A stretch of 64,000 nucleotides of DNA, from NCBI RefSeq assembly GCF_025642115.1, contig NZ_CP106753.1:1263501-1327500 (forward strand), written 5' to 3'. Positions 26,768-35,002 of the stretch are shown piece by piece. The position numbers and the translations under genes are program-made. Under the pieces are notes generated by a model. The model worked only from the letters and a program-made list of their open reading frames with translations, ran no database searches and was not told the origin of the DNA. Source of the DNA: Chitiniphilus purpureus (GTDB lineage Bacteria > Pseudomonadota > Gammaproteobacteria > Burkholderiales > Chitinibacteraceae). Every line of letters starts with the position of its first letter. The stretch's first letter is position 1.

Positions 26768-27700
26768 GGTGTTCTCCAGGGTGAAAGGTTTGCTTCGGGG
26801 CGGGTTTGAAATGGATTGAGTGGACAGGCTTCGCGGCGAGGCGCGGGCCACGCCAGGCTGCGCCAACCGCTGCTTGGCAGCCAACGCGTCGGTGAACTCG
26901 GTCATCACCGCATCAAACGGCATCACCGCGTCGGCGAGGCCTGCTGCCACCGCCTGCTCGCCATAGAACAGCCCCGCCTCGGTGGCGCGCACGGCATCCG
27001 GATCGATTCCGCGCATCTGTCCGACCTGATTCACGAAGATGTCGTACAGGCGATCCACCTCGGTCTGCAACGCGGTGGTGGCCTGGGGGGTGAGTGGCTC
27101 GTGCGGGGAGAAATCGTTCTTGTGACTGCCCGCGAAGACAGCGGTGTAGTTCAGGCCGTCCTTGGCGTCCTTCACCGACTGGTCGACGTGCAGCGCGATC
27201 ACGCCAATCGACCCGACGCCAGCGGTCTGCGACAGCGTCAGGCGCTGGCAGGCAGCCGCGATGGCAAAAGCCGCCGAGTACGCGGCATCGTTGGCGTGCG
27301 CCCAGATCGGCTTGATGGTGCTGGCAGCGCGGATGCGCTCGGCCAACTCAAACACACCCGAGGCCTCGCCGCCGGGCGAGTCCAGATCGAGCAGGATGCC
27401 CGCCACCTGTGGGTCGGCCAGCGCGGCGTCCAGTCGGGCTTCGATCTCGCCGTAGGACATCAGGCCAGAGGCGGCTTCGATACCCATCGAACGTCTGACC
27501 AGCGTGCCGACCACCGGGATGACGGCAATGCCCGCCTGACCCGATGTGGCGCTTTGGCGCGGCATGGGCAGCGGCATTGCCATGTCCAGATCGGGCAAGC
27601 CGATGCGGGAACCCAACACGGAGAGGATCACGTCGAGTTTGGGACGCGCAATGAGGAGCGGCGTCCCGTAGAGGCGGGACGCCAGATGAACGAGTTGCAT
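26393..27700 (-). CDS. Capsid maturation protease, S49/ClpP-like (gpC type) with C-terminal scaffold domain
   Basis: 435 residues. Residues 1-290 form an SppA/S49 protease: LDLDSPGG near 104-110, the nucleophile Ser142 in AAYSAAFAIA and a candidate general base Lys194 in AGSHKND. From about 290 there is a Pro/Ser linker and then an acidic, helical segment (about 312-435) that also exists as a separate product from an internal start. In lambda the equivalent gpC is autocleaved and degraded after head assembly. It starts 1 bp after the portal gene's stop. Confidence 0.9.
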   Translation of the reverse strand: MQLVHLASRLYGTPLLIARPKLDVILSVLGSRIGLPDLDMAMPLPMPRQSATSGQAGIAVIPVVGTLVRRSMGIEAASGLMSYGEIEARLDAALADPQVAGILLDLDSPGGEASGVFELAERIRAASTIKPIWAHANDAAYSAAFAIAAACQRLTLSQTAGVGSIGVIALHVDQSVKDAKDGLNYTAVFAGSHKNDFSPHEPLTPQATTALQTEVDRLYDIFVNQVGQMRGIDPDAVRATEAGLFYGEQAVAAGLADAVMPFDAVMTEFTDALAAKQRLAQPGVARASPRSLSTQSISNPPRSKPFTLENTMTDPKDDHENPSDPADTDPQGDQPQTDSDSQPTPAAQAALAQSFASGRGQAQAIAEMCLIAGQSQRTAEFLAAGFSEAQVRRALLDARADQPEIASRITADAGTSQHPENSPVVAAVKKLTAKE

Positions 27701-27701
27701 G

Positions 27702-29234
27702 TCAGTTGTCCTGTTGGTCTTGCGGCACGGTCACAGTGGCGGCCGCATTCATGGGAGCGCCCGATGCCGATGGTTGGGGCGCTTTGTCGTGGCGCGGGTC
27801 GGAGTCAAAGACCAGACCGAGCGCATCGGCACGCTGGTTGTCGGCGGCGATCTCGCGGTCGATGTCCTCGGCGTCGTAGCCGAAGGCCGAGATGGCTTCC
27901 GAGCGAGACAGCAGCCCGGCGCGAATGGCGGTCAGCATCGCGTCGAATTCCTTCTTGGGATCGACCCACTGCCAACCCTGTGGAATCCATTTGGCCGCGA
28001 AGTAGTCGCGCTTCTTCTCGGTGAACTGCGGCAGCGCCAGCGCGCCTTCAAGTAGCGCTTGCTCCATCCAGGCACGCCAGATCGGGCGGCACAGCTGGTG
28101 GACGATCACGCCGTGCTGGATGGCCTCACAGCGGCGGCGAAACTCCAGCAGCCCGGCCCGGATCGACGAATAGTTCACTTGCGTCAGGTCGCCGGTCAGC
28201 ATCTCGTAGGTGATGCCCATCGCCGCTGCCACCGCCCGGAACTGCATGCGCAGGAATTCGGCGTAGCTCGCGCCAACGTCGGCGGGCTGACTGAACTTCA
28301 CGTCCTCGCCGGGCTCCAGGATCTGCATCGTGCCCGGCTCCAGCCCGGCCAATGCAGCCCCGCTGGCATCCGGCAAGCCTTCACCCATCAGGTTGTCCTC
28401 GGGGGACAGGCGCGTTATGAAGCCCGCGAACATCGCGGCGGTTTTCTTGCGCACGAGCTCGGCGTCGTCGTACTGGTCGAGTTCGTTGAGCTTGACCAGT
28501 GCGCGCGCCAGCCACGGTTCGCCCCGGATCTGTCCGGGCCGCAAGGGACGAAACAGGTGGATGATTTCGCTAGCCGGGACACGCACTGTGTCGAGACCGC
28601 CTACCACGCCACCAGTGCCCGACATCGGAGCCAGTGAGCCATCACCCGGGTGTGAGCGATACAGGTGGTAAGCCACCCGCCGTCCGAGCTTGTCGAATTC
28701 GATGCCCGCACGGATCACATTTCCCGAAGCCAATTCCTGATTCAGCGTGGCTGGCAGGTGTTCGGGTTCGAGCAACTGCAACTGCAGACCCACCGGCAGG
28801 CCATCCTCTGGGCGGCGATAGCGCAGCCGCACCAGGCATTCCCCGCCTTCGAGCATGGCGCGACAGGCCAAGGCCTGCAGTCCGTAGAAATCGGTCAGTC
28901 CGGCGGCATCGGCCTCCTCGCACCAGTCCCACCACAGGCTATGAATGGCTTCTCGCAGGGGCTGATCGGCCAGCATGCTCTGCGGCTTGATGCCGGTGCC
29001 AATGGCGTTCGAGACAAAGGCTTCAACGCCTGCCGCTGCCCAGGCATTGCGGCGTACCAGATCGCGGCTCTTGGCGCGCAATTCGTTCTGGGTGAACGCC
29101 AGTGCTGCGACAGCGCCTGGATTGCCGACCTGCCACGCCAATGCGCGACGGCCGCCACCGATACCGTCATAGAACGGGGTGCCGCCCAGCAGACTCATGC
29201 CGACGCGTCTACGCATTCGGTCAAACCATTGCAT
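27702..29234 (-). CDS. Portal protein (lambda gpB family)
   Basis: 510 residues; forms the dodecameric DNA gate at one capsid vertex. The opening QWFDRMRRRVGMSLLGG, the segment ELRAKSRDLVRRNAWAA and the block GITYEMLTGDLTQVNYSSIRAGLLEFRR are typical of the lambda portal family. ATG at 29234 is preferred to the upstream frame extension because AAGGGTTC precedes it and it nearly abuts the gpW stop (29237). Confidence 0.92.
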   Translation of the reverse strand: MQWFDRMRRRVGMSLLGGTPFYDGIGGGRRALAWQVGNPGAVAALAFTQNELRAKSRDLVRRNAWAAAGVEAFVSNAIGTGIKPQSMLADQPLREAIHSLWWDWCEEADAAGLTDFYGLQALACRAMLEGGECLVRLRYRRPEDGLPVGLQLQLLEPEHLPATLNQELASGNVIRAGIEFDKLGRRVAYHLYRSHPGDGSLAPMSGTGGVVGGLDTVRVPASEIIHLFRPLRPGQIRGEPWLARALVKLNELDQYDDAELVRKKTAAMFAGFITRLSPEDNLMGEGLPDASGAALAGLEPGTMQILEPGEDVKFSQPADVGASYAEFLRMQFRAVAAAMGITYEMLTGDLTQVNYSSIRAGLLEFRRRCEAIQHGVIVHQLCRPIWRAWMEQALLEGALALPQFTEKKRDYFAAKWIPQGWQWVDPKKEFDAMLTAIRAGLLSRSEAISAFGYDAEDIDREIAADNQRADALGLVFDSDPRHDKAPQPSASGAPMNAAATVTVPQDQQDN

Positions 29235-29236
29235 GT

Positions 29237-29458
29237 TCAGAACCCTTTGCCGGTGGTGACCCGGATCTGGCGTGGCGCACCGGGCCACAGCCCGGTATCC
29301 ACGGCCTGCTCGAAGAGGTCGCGCTTGACCGCCCCAATGGCGGCCTGGAGTTCATCGACGCTGCGGTACTCGACGGTCTTGTCGCCAAAAGTCACGCGCT
29401 TTTCGCCTTTGACCAGCGCCGCTTCCAGTGCGTCGAGGTGTGCTTGTGTGTAGGCCAT
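29237..29458 (-). CDS. Head-tail connector, gpW-like
   Basis: 73 residues, mixed helical/beta small protein: AYTQAHLDALEAALVKGE then VTFGDKTVEYRSVDELQAAI. gpW of lambda has the same size and the same gene position before the portal. It stabilises packaged DNA and prepares tail joining. Its ATG shares one base with the stop of the upstream fibre-like gene. Confidence 0.82.
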   Translation of the reverse strand: MAYTQAHLDALEAALVKGEKRVTFGDKTVEYRSVDELQAAIGAVKRDLFEQAVDTGLWPGAPRQIRVTTGKGF

Positions 29459-29850
29459 CAGCGGTACACCGTGAGGTTGATCTCGGAGGAGTCGTCGAAC
29501 GATGCAGACGTGGTGGCGCAACTGATGTCGACGTACTGAGCGGTCTTCTGGTCGGTACTGGATCGCACGATGGCAATGCGCTGCGTGCCGCTGTTGGTGC
29601 TGCTGCGGGCAAGCGCCGTCCAGCAGTAGTTGGAATCCGGCATGGCAGTGGCGAAGGTCACCCGGTAGCGGCCAGCCGCCGTCCTGGTCACGCTGGCCAC
29701 GTTGTGCGATGCACGCACGACGACCTGCGTGCCGACATAGCCGAAACACACCCACGCCCGGGCCACGCCGGGGTGGGTGGCGTCGATCTTGGTCTTAACC
29801 TCGAGCCCGACACGACTGGCCAGCGCACTGATGCGCGATGCGAGGCTCAT
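29458..29850 (-). CDS. Fibre/tail-domain-like protein in the head gene cluster
   Basis: 130 residues. After MSLASRISALASRVG comes a beta-rich domain with RAWVCFGYVGTQVVVRAS and VTFATAMPDSNYCW, a pattern recurring at the ends of phage tail fibres and adhesins. Its place between the terminase and gpW genes is unexpected for a fibre. The first 20 residues resemble those of the next upstream gene (29850-30341), suggesting a shared attachment helix. Could decorate the capsid or be a fibre moved from elsewhere. Confidence 0.6.
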   Translation of the reverse strand: MSLASRISALASRVGLEVKTKIDATHPGVARAWVCFGYVGTQVVVRASHNVASVTRTAAGRYRVTFATAMPDSNYCWTALARSSTNSGTQRIAIVRSSTDQKTAQYVDISCATTSASFDDSSEINLTVYR

Positions 29851-30341
29851 CAGACCAGCGCACCCACAAAGACCGCGACGAAGTCTGTGTCGGTATTGCC
29901 GACATCGGTGGCTGCGACGGCTCCGATGTTGCTGCGTGCCTGTAGTTGCTCGGCCACGGTCAGCGACTGCGCCGCATCGAAGCGCACACGGTTGTTGACG
30001 GCGGCGAGCAGCGCATCCAGGCCACTGGTGCCGTTCTGCAGCAGTTGCTGGATTTCCACCAGCGTGTCGTAGGCGGCATCGGCACCGCCCAAGATTTCGG
30101 TCTTGAGCGCATCGAGCAGCGAGACGATCTTGTTGGACGAGTACGTGGTCGTGGCCGCGACGTGCGCATCGTCGATCACCGCCGACGACACCACGGCGGC
30201 TTTCAGTTCGTTGATGGCCGCGACCAGATTCGACTTGTCGGTGGTGGTGAGGTTGGCAAGGTTGCCTGCCTTGGCGCGAACGTCGTTGAATTCCTGCGCG
30301 ACGCGGATGACCAGGCTTTCGATACGGGTAGCAAGACTCAT
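29850..30341 (-). CDS. Fibre-like structural protein with shared N-terminal helix
   Basis: 163 residues, starting MSLATRIESLVIRVAQEFN. It contains LTTTDKSNLVAAINELK, a segment common in tail fibre and tip proteins, then heptad-like repeats, and an end that may trimerise. ATG is preceded by AAGGAGAAAAC. Located directly after the terminase gene and translationally coupled to the next fibre-like gene. Precise role unknown. Confidence 0.6.
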   Translation of the reverse strand: MSLATRIESLVIRVAQEFNDVRAKAGNLANLTTTDKSNLVAAINELKAAVVSSAVIDDAHVAATTTYSSNKIVSLLDALKTEILGGADAAYDTLVEIQQLLQNGTSGLDALLAAVNNRVRFDAAQSLTVAEQLQARSNIGAVAATDVGNTDTDFVAVFVGALV

Positions 30342-30358
30342 GTTTTCTCCTTGAGGTG

Positions 30359-32320
30359 TCAGGACAGCCAGCGGCTTTTGATCACGCGCCGACCGGTGTT
30401 ACGGTTGCCAGAAACAGCGAGGCCACCGCGTTGGGTGGCCTCGTTGATCGATTCAGTAGGTGTTTCAAGGGCTGGCGGACTGGCCAGCCCCAGTTGTCGC
30501 TCCAGTTCCCGCCAGTGACGTTCCTCGAAGCGATCCAGACCCGCCGCCGATGCAGCCGCGCGGGCGTAGACGTAGCAGTCGAGCGCCTCATTGCGCTCAC
30601 GCATCTTTTGCCACTCACGCACCGGGAAGCCGTTGCGGTCGCGGCGAGTGATCAGTTGTTCCGCGCAGAGTTGCTGGATGAACTCAGCGTCGATCTTGGG
30701 CAGATGGACGAACCCGGCCGGGAACACCGTGGTCAATCCGTCCTCGCCAACATCGGCGCTCTTGCGCAGGTTGTTGTAGAACTCGAGCTTGGCGATGCTG
30801 ACCGCCACCGTGTACACCTTGATGCCCCGGCGCAGCTTCTTGCCACCCTGCGAGACATCGATGGCGGTCGGCGTGCCGATCAAGGCTGCACCGCGAGGCA
30901 TCCCCTTGACCGCCATCACACGCGAATCGCGGCAGGCCCTCACAAAGGCGTAGGCCTCCTGCGTGGCAAACCCGGTATCCAAGGCAAAGCGCACCAGCGG
31001 CATCGCCGCGCCCGAGGCATGTGTCCATGTTTCGGCCAGCATTTCAGCGAGGCTCTTCCACACCGCGTCGCGGGCGGTGTCACCCATCAGCACGCGGTGC
31101 TCAACCAGCCAGGACTCCTTGCCGCGCCCAAAGGCCCAGACCGACGCCTCGATGCGATCTTTCTGCACGTCGGCCGCGCCGACCAAGAGCAGACCACCTT
31201 GCGGCACCGTACCGACGCGGTAGTCCTCGCGGCGTTCGACCAGTCGTTGCCAGTCCGGCGCTTCGCCTTCCTCGACCCAGGTTTCGCCTAGCTCGGTGTT
31301 CTTGAAGGTCTTGATGGCGGCGGCCGATCCCGACTCTTTACTGACGGCAGCTTCCCACGCAGCGGCGATCTCCCGCCACGAACGCCAGCCCACCGGGCTG
31401 TACAGCGACGACAGGTGGAAGCCTGCCGTCTTACCCGTGCCATCGGTGATCATCGCGCGCCACTCGCCGTGCTCCAGCATCCACGTCTTGTGGTGCTCGG
31501 CAATGGCGGTGTCACATGACTCGCAGATGTAGGCGGCGGTCTCCGGTTGCCCTTTGTCCCAACGCAGCAGCTCGAAACGCAGCCACTGACGGTGGGAGCA
31601 ATGCGGACACGGCACAAAGTAGCGACGTTGGTCACTGGCCTCGTACTCGCGCTCGATAGCCGATGCCCCTGAAATCGTCGGCGTCGAGACGATGAAGATC
31701 TTGCGCCGCGCGAACGTGCGTGTACGGGCTTCGGCCAGCGAGATCGCATCGCCTTCACCCTCGACGTCCAACGGATAGCCGTCGACCTCGTCGAGGAACA
31801 GATACCGCACCGGCATCGAGCGCAGCCCGACCGCGCTGTTGGCCCCGGTCATCACCAGCACGCCACCCCGGAACTCCTTGGCCAGGATGGTGTTGCCGGA
31901 ATCCCGGCTGCGCGCCGGTGCAATCAGTTCCGCCAGTGCGGACGACTCCTCGATCAGCGGATCGATCCGCTGCTTGGAGTTGCGCTTGGCCATCTCCACT
32001 GTCGGCCACACCGCCATCATTGGCCCAGGTGCGTGATGGATCACATAGCCGATCCAGTTCGATCCCATCTCGGTCGCGCCAAGCTGCGCCGCTTTCATGA
32101 ACACCACACGCTCGACCGGCGAGGTCGGCGACAGGCAATCCATGATTGCTTTCAGGTATGGCGTGCGGCTGGTACGCCAGCGCCCAGGCTCGGCAGAGGC
32201 CTTGCTGGAGAGCATGCGGTGGCGATCCGACCATTCGGACACTGTGAGCAGCGGGTCCGGAGTCAGTCCTTCGCGCCATGCGCGCTCAATCTCGGCAGCG
32301 CCTTCATAGTCCAAGTCCAT
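30359..32320 (-). CDS. Terminase large subunit (lambda gpA family)
   Basis: ATP-driven DNA packaging motor and maturation nuclease, 653 residues. Walker A-like KAAQLGATE at 76-84 (the deviant form normal for this family) and Walker B YLFLDEVDGYP with Glu178, then paired Cys motifs CPHC and CESC, followed by an RNase H-like nuclease domain in the second half (ADVQKDRIEASVWAFG). ATG at 32320 shares one base with the small-subunit stop; an in-frame TTG lies one codon upstream. A GC-rich hairpin is embedded in the last 30 codons. Confidence 0.93.
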   Translation of the reverse strand: MDLDYEGAAEIERAWREGLTPDPLLTVSEWSDRHRMLSSKASAEPGRWRTSRTPYLKAIMDCLSPTSPVERVVFMKAAQLGATEMGSNWIGYVIHHAPGPMMAVWPTVEMAKRNSKQRIDPLIEESSALAELIAPARSRDSGNTILAKEFRGGVLVMTGANSAVGLRSMPVRYLFLDEVDGYPLDVEGEGDAISLAEARTRTFARRKIFIVSTPTISGASAIEREYEASDQRRYFVPCPHCSHRQWLRFELLRWDKGQPETAAYICESCDTAIAEHHKTWMLEHGEWRAMITDGTGKTAGFHLSSLYSPVGWRSWREIAAAWEAAVSKESGSAAAIKTFKNTELGETWVEEGEAPDWQRLVERREDYRVGTVPQGGLLLVGAADVQKDRIEASVWAFGRGKESWLVEHRVLMGDTARDAVWKSLAEMLAETWTHASGAAMPLVRFALDTGFATQEAYAFVRACRDSRVMAVKGMPRGAALIGTPTAIDVSQGGKKLRRGIKVYTVAVSIAKLEFYNNLRKSADVGEDGLTTVFPAGFVHLPKIDAEFIQQLCAEQLITRRDRNGFPVREWQKMRERNEALDCYVYARAAASAAGLDRFEERHWRELERQLGLASPPALETPTESINEATQRGGLAVSGNRNTGRRVIKSRWLS

Positions 32321-32856
32321 CAATCCACCCTCGGGCGCATCTCGCCCAGTTCCTGCAGGTGCTCACGCACCGCCGCTTCCAAGGCGATGTGCATAGTGTG
32401 GGGATCGACGCCGAGCTTGGCTGCCATCTGTGCCGAGATGCGTGCGGGCCAGTTGAGCCAGGCATCGCGTTCGGAGCGCGCCAGCTTGAAAACATGGGCG
32501 ATGGCCTGCGGCCGATCCACCAGCTCGCCCTTGAGGCGGGCCAGGCGCACCTTGTTGGTTTGCGCCTTGACCACTTCGTTGACCGTCCGCGCTTGCAGCA
32601 AGGACGTTCCACCGACTGGTAATGCTGCTTGTCCATCTCCTGTAGGTCCGCTGGACTCCGGGACGGCGACCTTGACAGCGCGGGTGGCCGTGCCATTGCG
32701 CGGTGCATCGGAATTACGCGCCCACTCGCGGTCGACGCGCTCGGCATCAATCGTTCCGTCTGCCTCCGGCGTGATCCGCCCAGCAGCGATGGCCTTGCGC
32801 ACCGCTGCATCGGACACCCCTCGGTGGCGTGCGTAGGCACGAATCGAAATACCCAT
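32320..32856 (-). CDS. Terminase small subunit (Nu1-like)
   Basis: DNA-recognition subunit that brings concatemer DNA to the large terminase. 178 residues: winged-helix/MerR-like N-terminus with AYARHRGVSDAAVRKAIA near 7-24, a Pro/Thr-rich linker, and a C-terminal helical oligomerisation/interaction region (VRLARLKGELVDRPQAIAHVF). ATG at 32856 has GAAGGGGAAAT just upstream. Adjacent to the large subunit as expected. First gene of the minus-strand structural operon. Confidence 0.85.
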   Translation of the reverse strand: MGISIRAYARHRGVSDAAVRKAIAAGRITPEADGTIDAERVDREWARNSDAPRNGTATRAVKVAVPESSGPTGDGQAALPVGGTSLLQARTVNEVVKAQTNKVRLARLKGELVDRPQAIAHVFKLARSERDAWLNWPARISAQMAAKLGVDPHTMHIALEAAVREHLQELGEMRPRVD

Positions 32857-32908
32857 ATTTCCCCTTCGGGGCACCTTCAATCATTTGTTCGTCATTCCTG
32901 CGGATTGA

Positions 32909-32939
32909 GCTTGGCTTCCATCTGGAACAGCGCGTTCAT
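32909..32939 (+). promoter_or_regulatory. Repeated leader cassette A
   Basis: GCTTGGCTTC, 7 bases, then AACAGCGCGTTCAT. TTGGCT and GTTCAT are 17 bases apart and could act as weak -35/-10 boxes. The end lies 34 bp before the next ATG. Copy A lacks the left inverted arm found in B-D. Confidence 0.55.
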
Positions 32940-32973
32940 ACGTTCGTCATCAACACCATGAAAGGACACGGAC

Positions 32974-33171
32974 ATGAGCAAGCTCGAACAACTCCTGACC
33001 CAGATCGCGCAAAACAAGCTAGGCATCGAAACCCTGGAAACCCGCCGCTCGGACAGCCTCGATTTCCACGATGTAGCGGTCTGGTGCCTACGCGATGCGC
33101 TTGAAGCCGCCTTCAACGCGGGTCTTGAGCAGGGGCGCAATGCCAACCCGTCAGACAAGGCCAACACCTGA
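32974..33171 (+). CDS. Small phage protein (DUF6900-like)
   Basis: 65 residues. The block IAQNKLGIETLETRRSDSLDF followed by VAVWCLRDALEAAF matches a short family seen in prophages and integrative elements (DUF6900); function is unknown. It is the first of five plus-strand genes opposed to the neighbouring phage operons and is preceded by the first copy of a repeated leader cassette. AAAGGACACGGAC before ATG provides the ribosome site. Confidence 0.7.
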   Translation: MSKLEQLLTQIAQNKLGIETLETRRSDSLDFHDVAVWCLRDALEAAFNAGLEQGRNANPSDKANT

Positions 33172-33183
33172 TTGCGAAGCGAA

Positions 33184-33231
33184 GAAGCCAAGCAGAAAGC
33201 GCTTGGCTTCACTTGAGAACAGCGCGTTCAT
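33184..33231 (+). promoter_or_regulatory. Repeated leader cassette B with perfect hairpin
   Basis: GAAGCCAAGC and GCTTGGCTTC form a perfect 10-bp stem with a 7-base loop; 7 bases later comes AACAGCGCGTTCAT, ending 34 bp before the ATG at 33266. Same geometry as cassettes A, C and D. Confidence 0.6.
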
Positions 33232-33265
33232 CACATCACCGTCCACCACATCGAAGGAGCAAAAC

Positions 33266-33829
33266 ATGACCACCACCCAGCTGACCCCTGCCCAGCACGC
33301 GATCCTGGCCCACGCGGTTGAACACACCAGCGGCAAGATCGACTGGTTCCCCGACAACATCAAAGGCGGCGCACGCAAGAAGGTGCTCGACGGACTTTTC
33401 AACCGCGCACTGATCACCACCGACAGCACCGACTGGTTTGTCGCTGCGGAGGGCTATGACGCCCTGGGCATTCCGCGTCCCGACGTGAATAGAAAGGACA
33501 GCGGTCAGTTCGAAGCCAATCTCGACCAGATCATTGCCAACGCTGAAGGCGCGCCTGCGGCCGCGAGCGATCCCGAACTGGAAGCCGCCGTAACCGCCGC
33601 CGAAGCCACGTGGGTCAAGCCACGCACACGCGAGAACAGCAAGCAAGCCGAAGTGATCCGGATGCTGCAACGCCCTGAGGGCGCAACCATCGGCCAGATC
33701 TGCACCGCCACCGGTTGGCAGGCGCACACGGTGCGCGGCACCTTCGCCGGAGCCTTCAAGAAAAAGCTCGGCCTGACCATCGTCTCGGACAAGCCGCAGG
33801 GTGGCGAGCGGATCTACCGCATCGCCTGA
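33266..33829 (+). CDS. DUF3489-domain protein
   Basis: 187 residues from ATG at 33266 (GAAGGAG 8 bp upstream). Two parts: an N-terminal helical unit (LTPAQHAILAHAVEH...FNRALI) and, after an Ala-rich linker, a C-terminal winged-helix-like block containing SKQAEVIRMLQRPEGATI and TGWQAHTVRGTF, which is the DUF3489 signature. The second block looks like a DNA-binding domain, so a regulatory function is plausible, but none is established. Confidence 0.75.
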   Translation: MTTTQLTPAQHAILAHAVEHTSGKIDWFPDNIKGGARKKVLDGLFNRALITTDSTDWFVAAEGYDALGIPRPDVNRKDSGQFEANLDQIIANAEGAPAAASDPELEAAVTAAEATWVKPRTRENSKQAEVIRMLQRPEGATIGQICTATGWQAHTVRGTFAGAFKKKLGLTIVSDKPQGGERIYRIA

Positions 33830-33875
33830 AAGCGAGCACAGCGAGTTTCGGCGATGCCAAAAAGATGGCGAGAGG

Positions 33876-33917
33876 AGCCATGAATAGCTTGGCTTCTCTC
33901 CCCACCAGCGCGGTCAT
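33876..33917 (+). promoter_or_regulatory. Repeated leader cassette C
   Basis: An imperfect hairpin with GAGCCA and TGGCTTCTC arms, then 7 bases and the variant box ACCAGCGCGGTCAT, followed by ACAGGTGTCG. It ends 41 bp before the ATG at 33959. Confidence 0.5.
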
Positions 33918-33958
33918 ACAGGTGTCGTGATTGACGACGCCATACCAGGAAAACCGCC

Positions 33959-34318
33959 ATGAGCACCATGACCATCACCATCGAACGCACCCCACGCACC
34001 CTGCAGTTCGCAGGCCAAAGCCTCCAGGTCGAAGAGTTGAGTATCCGCCTGCCGTTTGCACGCAAATCTGCCGACCTCGGCGAACTGGGCGGTCGCGACC
34101 AGCACAAGATCTACGTCACTGAGACCAAGGAGCTCACCCCTGCCGAATTCGACGCCTTTGGGCGCAGCCTGCTGGTGTCACGCGACTGGCTGCGTGGCAA
34201 GGGTGGCGGCACTGGTGACGGCTGCCTCTGCGTCGAGGTCACTGCTCCCGGACGCCCTTACCTCTACGTCAATCCCGAGGGCGGTGATTACGCCCGCTAC
34301 GTAGCCCGTCTCGGGTGA
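33959..34318 (+). CDS. Phage protein of unknown function
   Basis: 119 residues, beta-rich, soluble, with a Gly-rich loop (GKGGGTGDG) near 80-88 followed by CLCVEV. No family recognised. The gene has its own leader cassette and begins ATGAGCACC; AGGAAAACCGCC is upstream. Codon use and reading-frame integrity support a real gene. Confidence 0.65.
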   Translation: MSTMTITIERTPRTLQFAGQSLQVEELSIRLPFARKSADLGELGGRDQHKIYVTETKELTPAEFDAFGRSLLVSRDWLRGKGGGTGDGCLCVEVTAPGRPYLYVNPEGGDYARYVARLG

Positions 34319-34340
34319 TCGAAATTGATCGAGAAAGAAG

Positions 34341-34380
34341 CCAGGAACAGCTTGGCTTCTCAATCGAACAGCGCGTTACT
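34341..34380 (+). promoter_or_regulatory. Repeated leader cassette D
   Basis: GAAGCCA and TGGCTTC arms of a hairpin, then 7 bases and AACAGCGCGTTACT, followed by ACAGGTGTCG as in cassette C. It ends 35 bp before the ATG at 34416. Confidence 0.55.
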
Positions 34381-34415
34381 ACAGGTGTCGCAACGATCAA
34401 CCCGGAGAAGACACC

Positions 34416-34778
34416 ATGACCACCAACCAGATACCCGCCACCCAAAACGAAGCCTGGGGTTTTTGGGGCACGATGAACGAACAGGCCGCAGCAGCCTGGC
34501 CCTTGGCGATGATCGCCATCTCGGACGCCACCGGCCAGCCACTCGAATCTGTGCGGACCTTCCTCGACAGCCGCCACGGACGCCACTTTGCCGACGACGT
34601 CCAGAACGGTTTGCACCAAGGCCAATCCTTGCAGGATGCGATCAACGCCGCCACCCAACGTTGGATGGGCTGGACGATTGGCCGCCAGACCAGCAAGCAG
34701 TACGGCATCCCGCGCGGCCTGCCTTACCTGACAGGCTTTGTGATCCACAGCGAAATCTGCGAAGAGATGGCTGCCTGA
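34416..34778 (+). CDS. Phage protein of unknown function
   Basis: 120 residues, mostly helical, with Trp-rich N-terminus (EAWGFWGTMNEQAAAAWPLAM) and QDAINAATQRWMGW in the middle. Proteins with this opening occur in other prophage accessory clusters, but I know no function. CGGAGAAGACACC precedes ATG. The stop shares one base with the next gene's start. Confidence 0.65.
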   Translation: MTTNQIPATQNEAWGFWGTMNEQAAAAWPLAMIAISDATGQPLESVRTFLDSRHGRHFADDVQNGLHQGQSLQDAINAATQRWMGWTIGRQTSKQYGIPRGLPYLTGFVIHSEICEEMAA

Positions 34779-35002
34779 TGAAAACGCCCGCCACCGAACG
34801 GGAGCAGGCGCTTCGTTGGCTGATTGCCAACCGGCGTCCAGAAATCTCCATCGAACAGGCTGTGCGCGTCATGTGCATGGCACTGCCGCGCGATCTCACC
34901 ACCCTGCAAATCTTGCGACGCATCGCCGAGGAAGAAGAGGCCAAGCAGCCCGGCCAGACATTCAACTGGCGCACACTTCCTGGTCTGCTGCCTCGCGGAT
35001 AG
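34778..35002 (+). CDS. Small phage protein, function unknown
   Basis: 74 residues, helical: TEREQALRWLIANRRPEISIEQAVRVMCMAL then a charged region. ATG at 34778 overlaps the preceding stop (TGATG), implying coupling. Its 3' end overlaps the oppositely directed methyltransferase gene by 41 bp, so the two operons converge here with no visible terminator. Confidence 0.6.
   Translation: MKTPATEREQALRWLIANRRPEISIEQAVRVMCMALPRDLTTLQILRRIAEEEEAKQPGQTFNWRTLPGLLPRG

Noticed and set aside
30416..30443. Hairpin with GAGGCCACC and GGTGGCCTC arms near the end of the terminase gene.
   Set aside because: Fully within coding sequence, with no U tract and ordinary codons; could arise by chance in GC-rich DNA.
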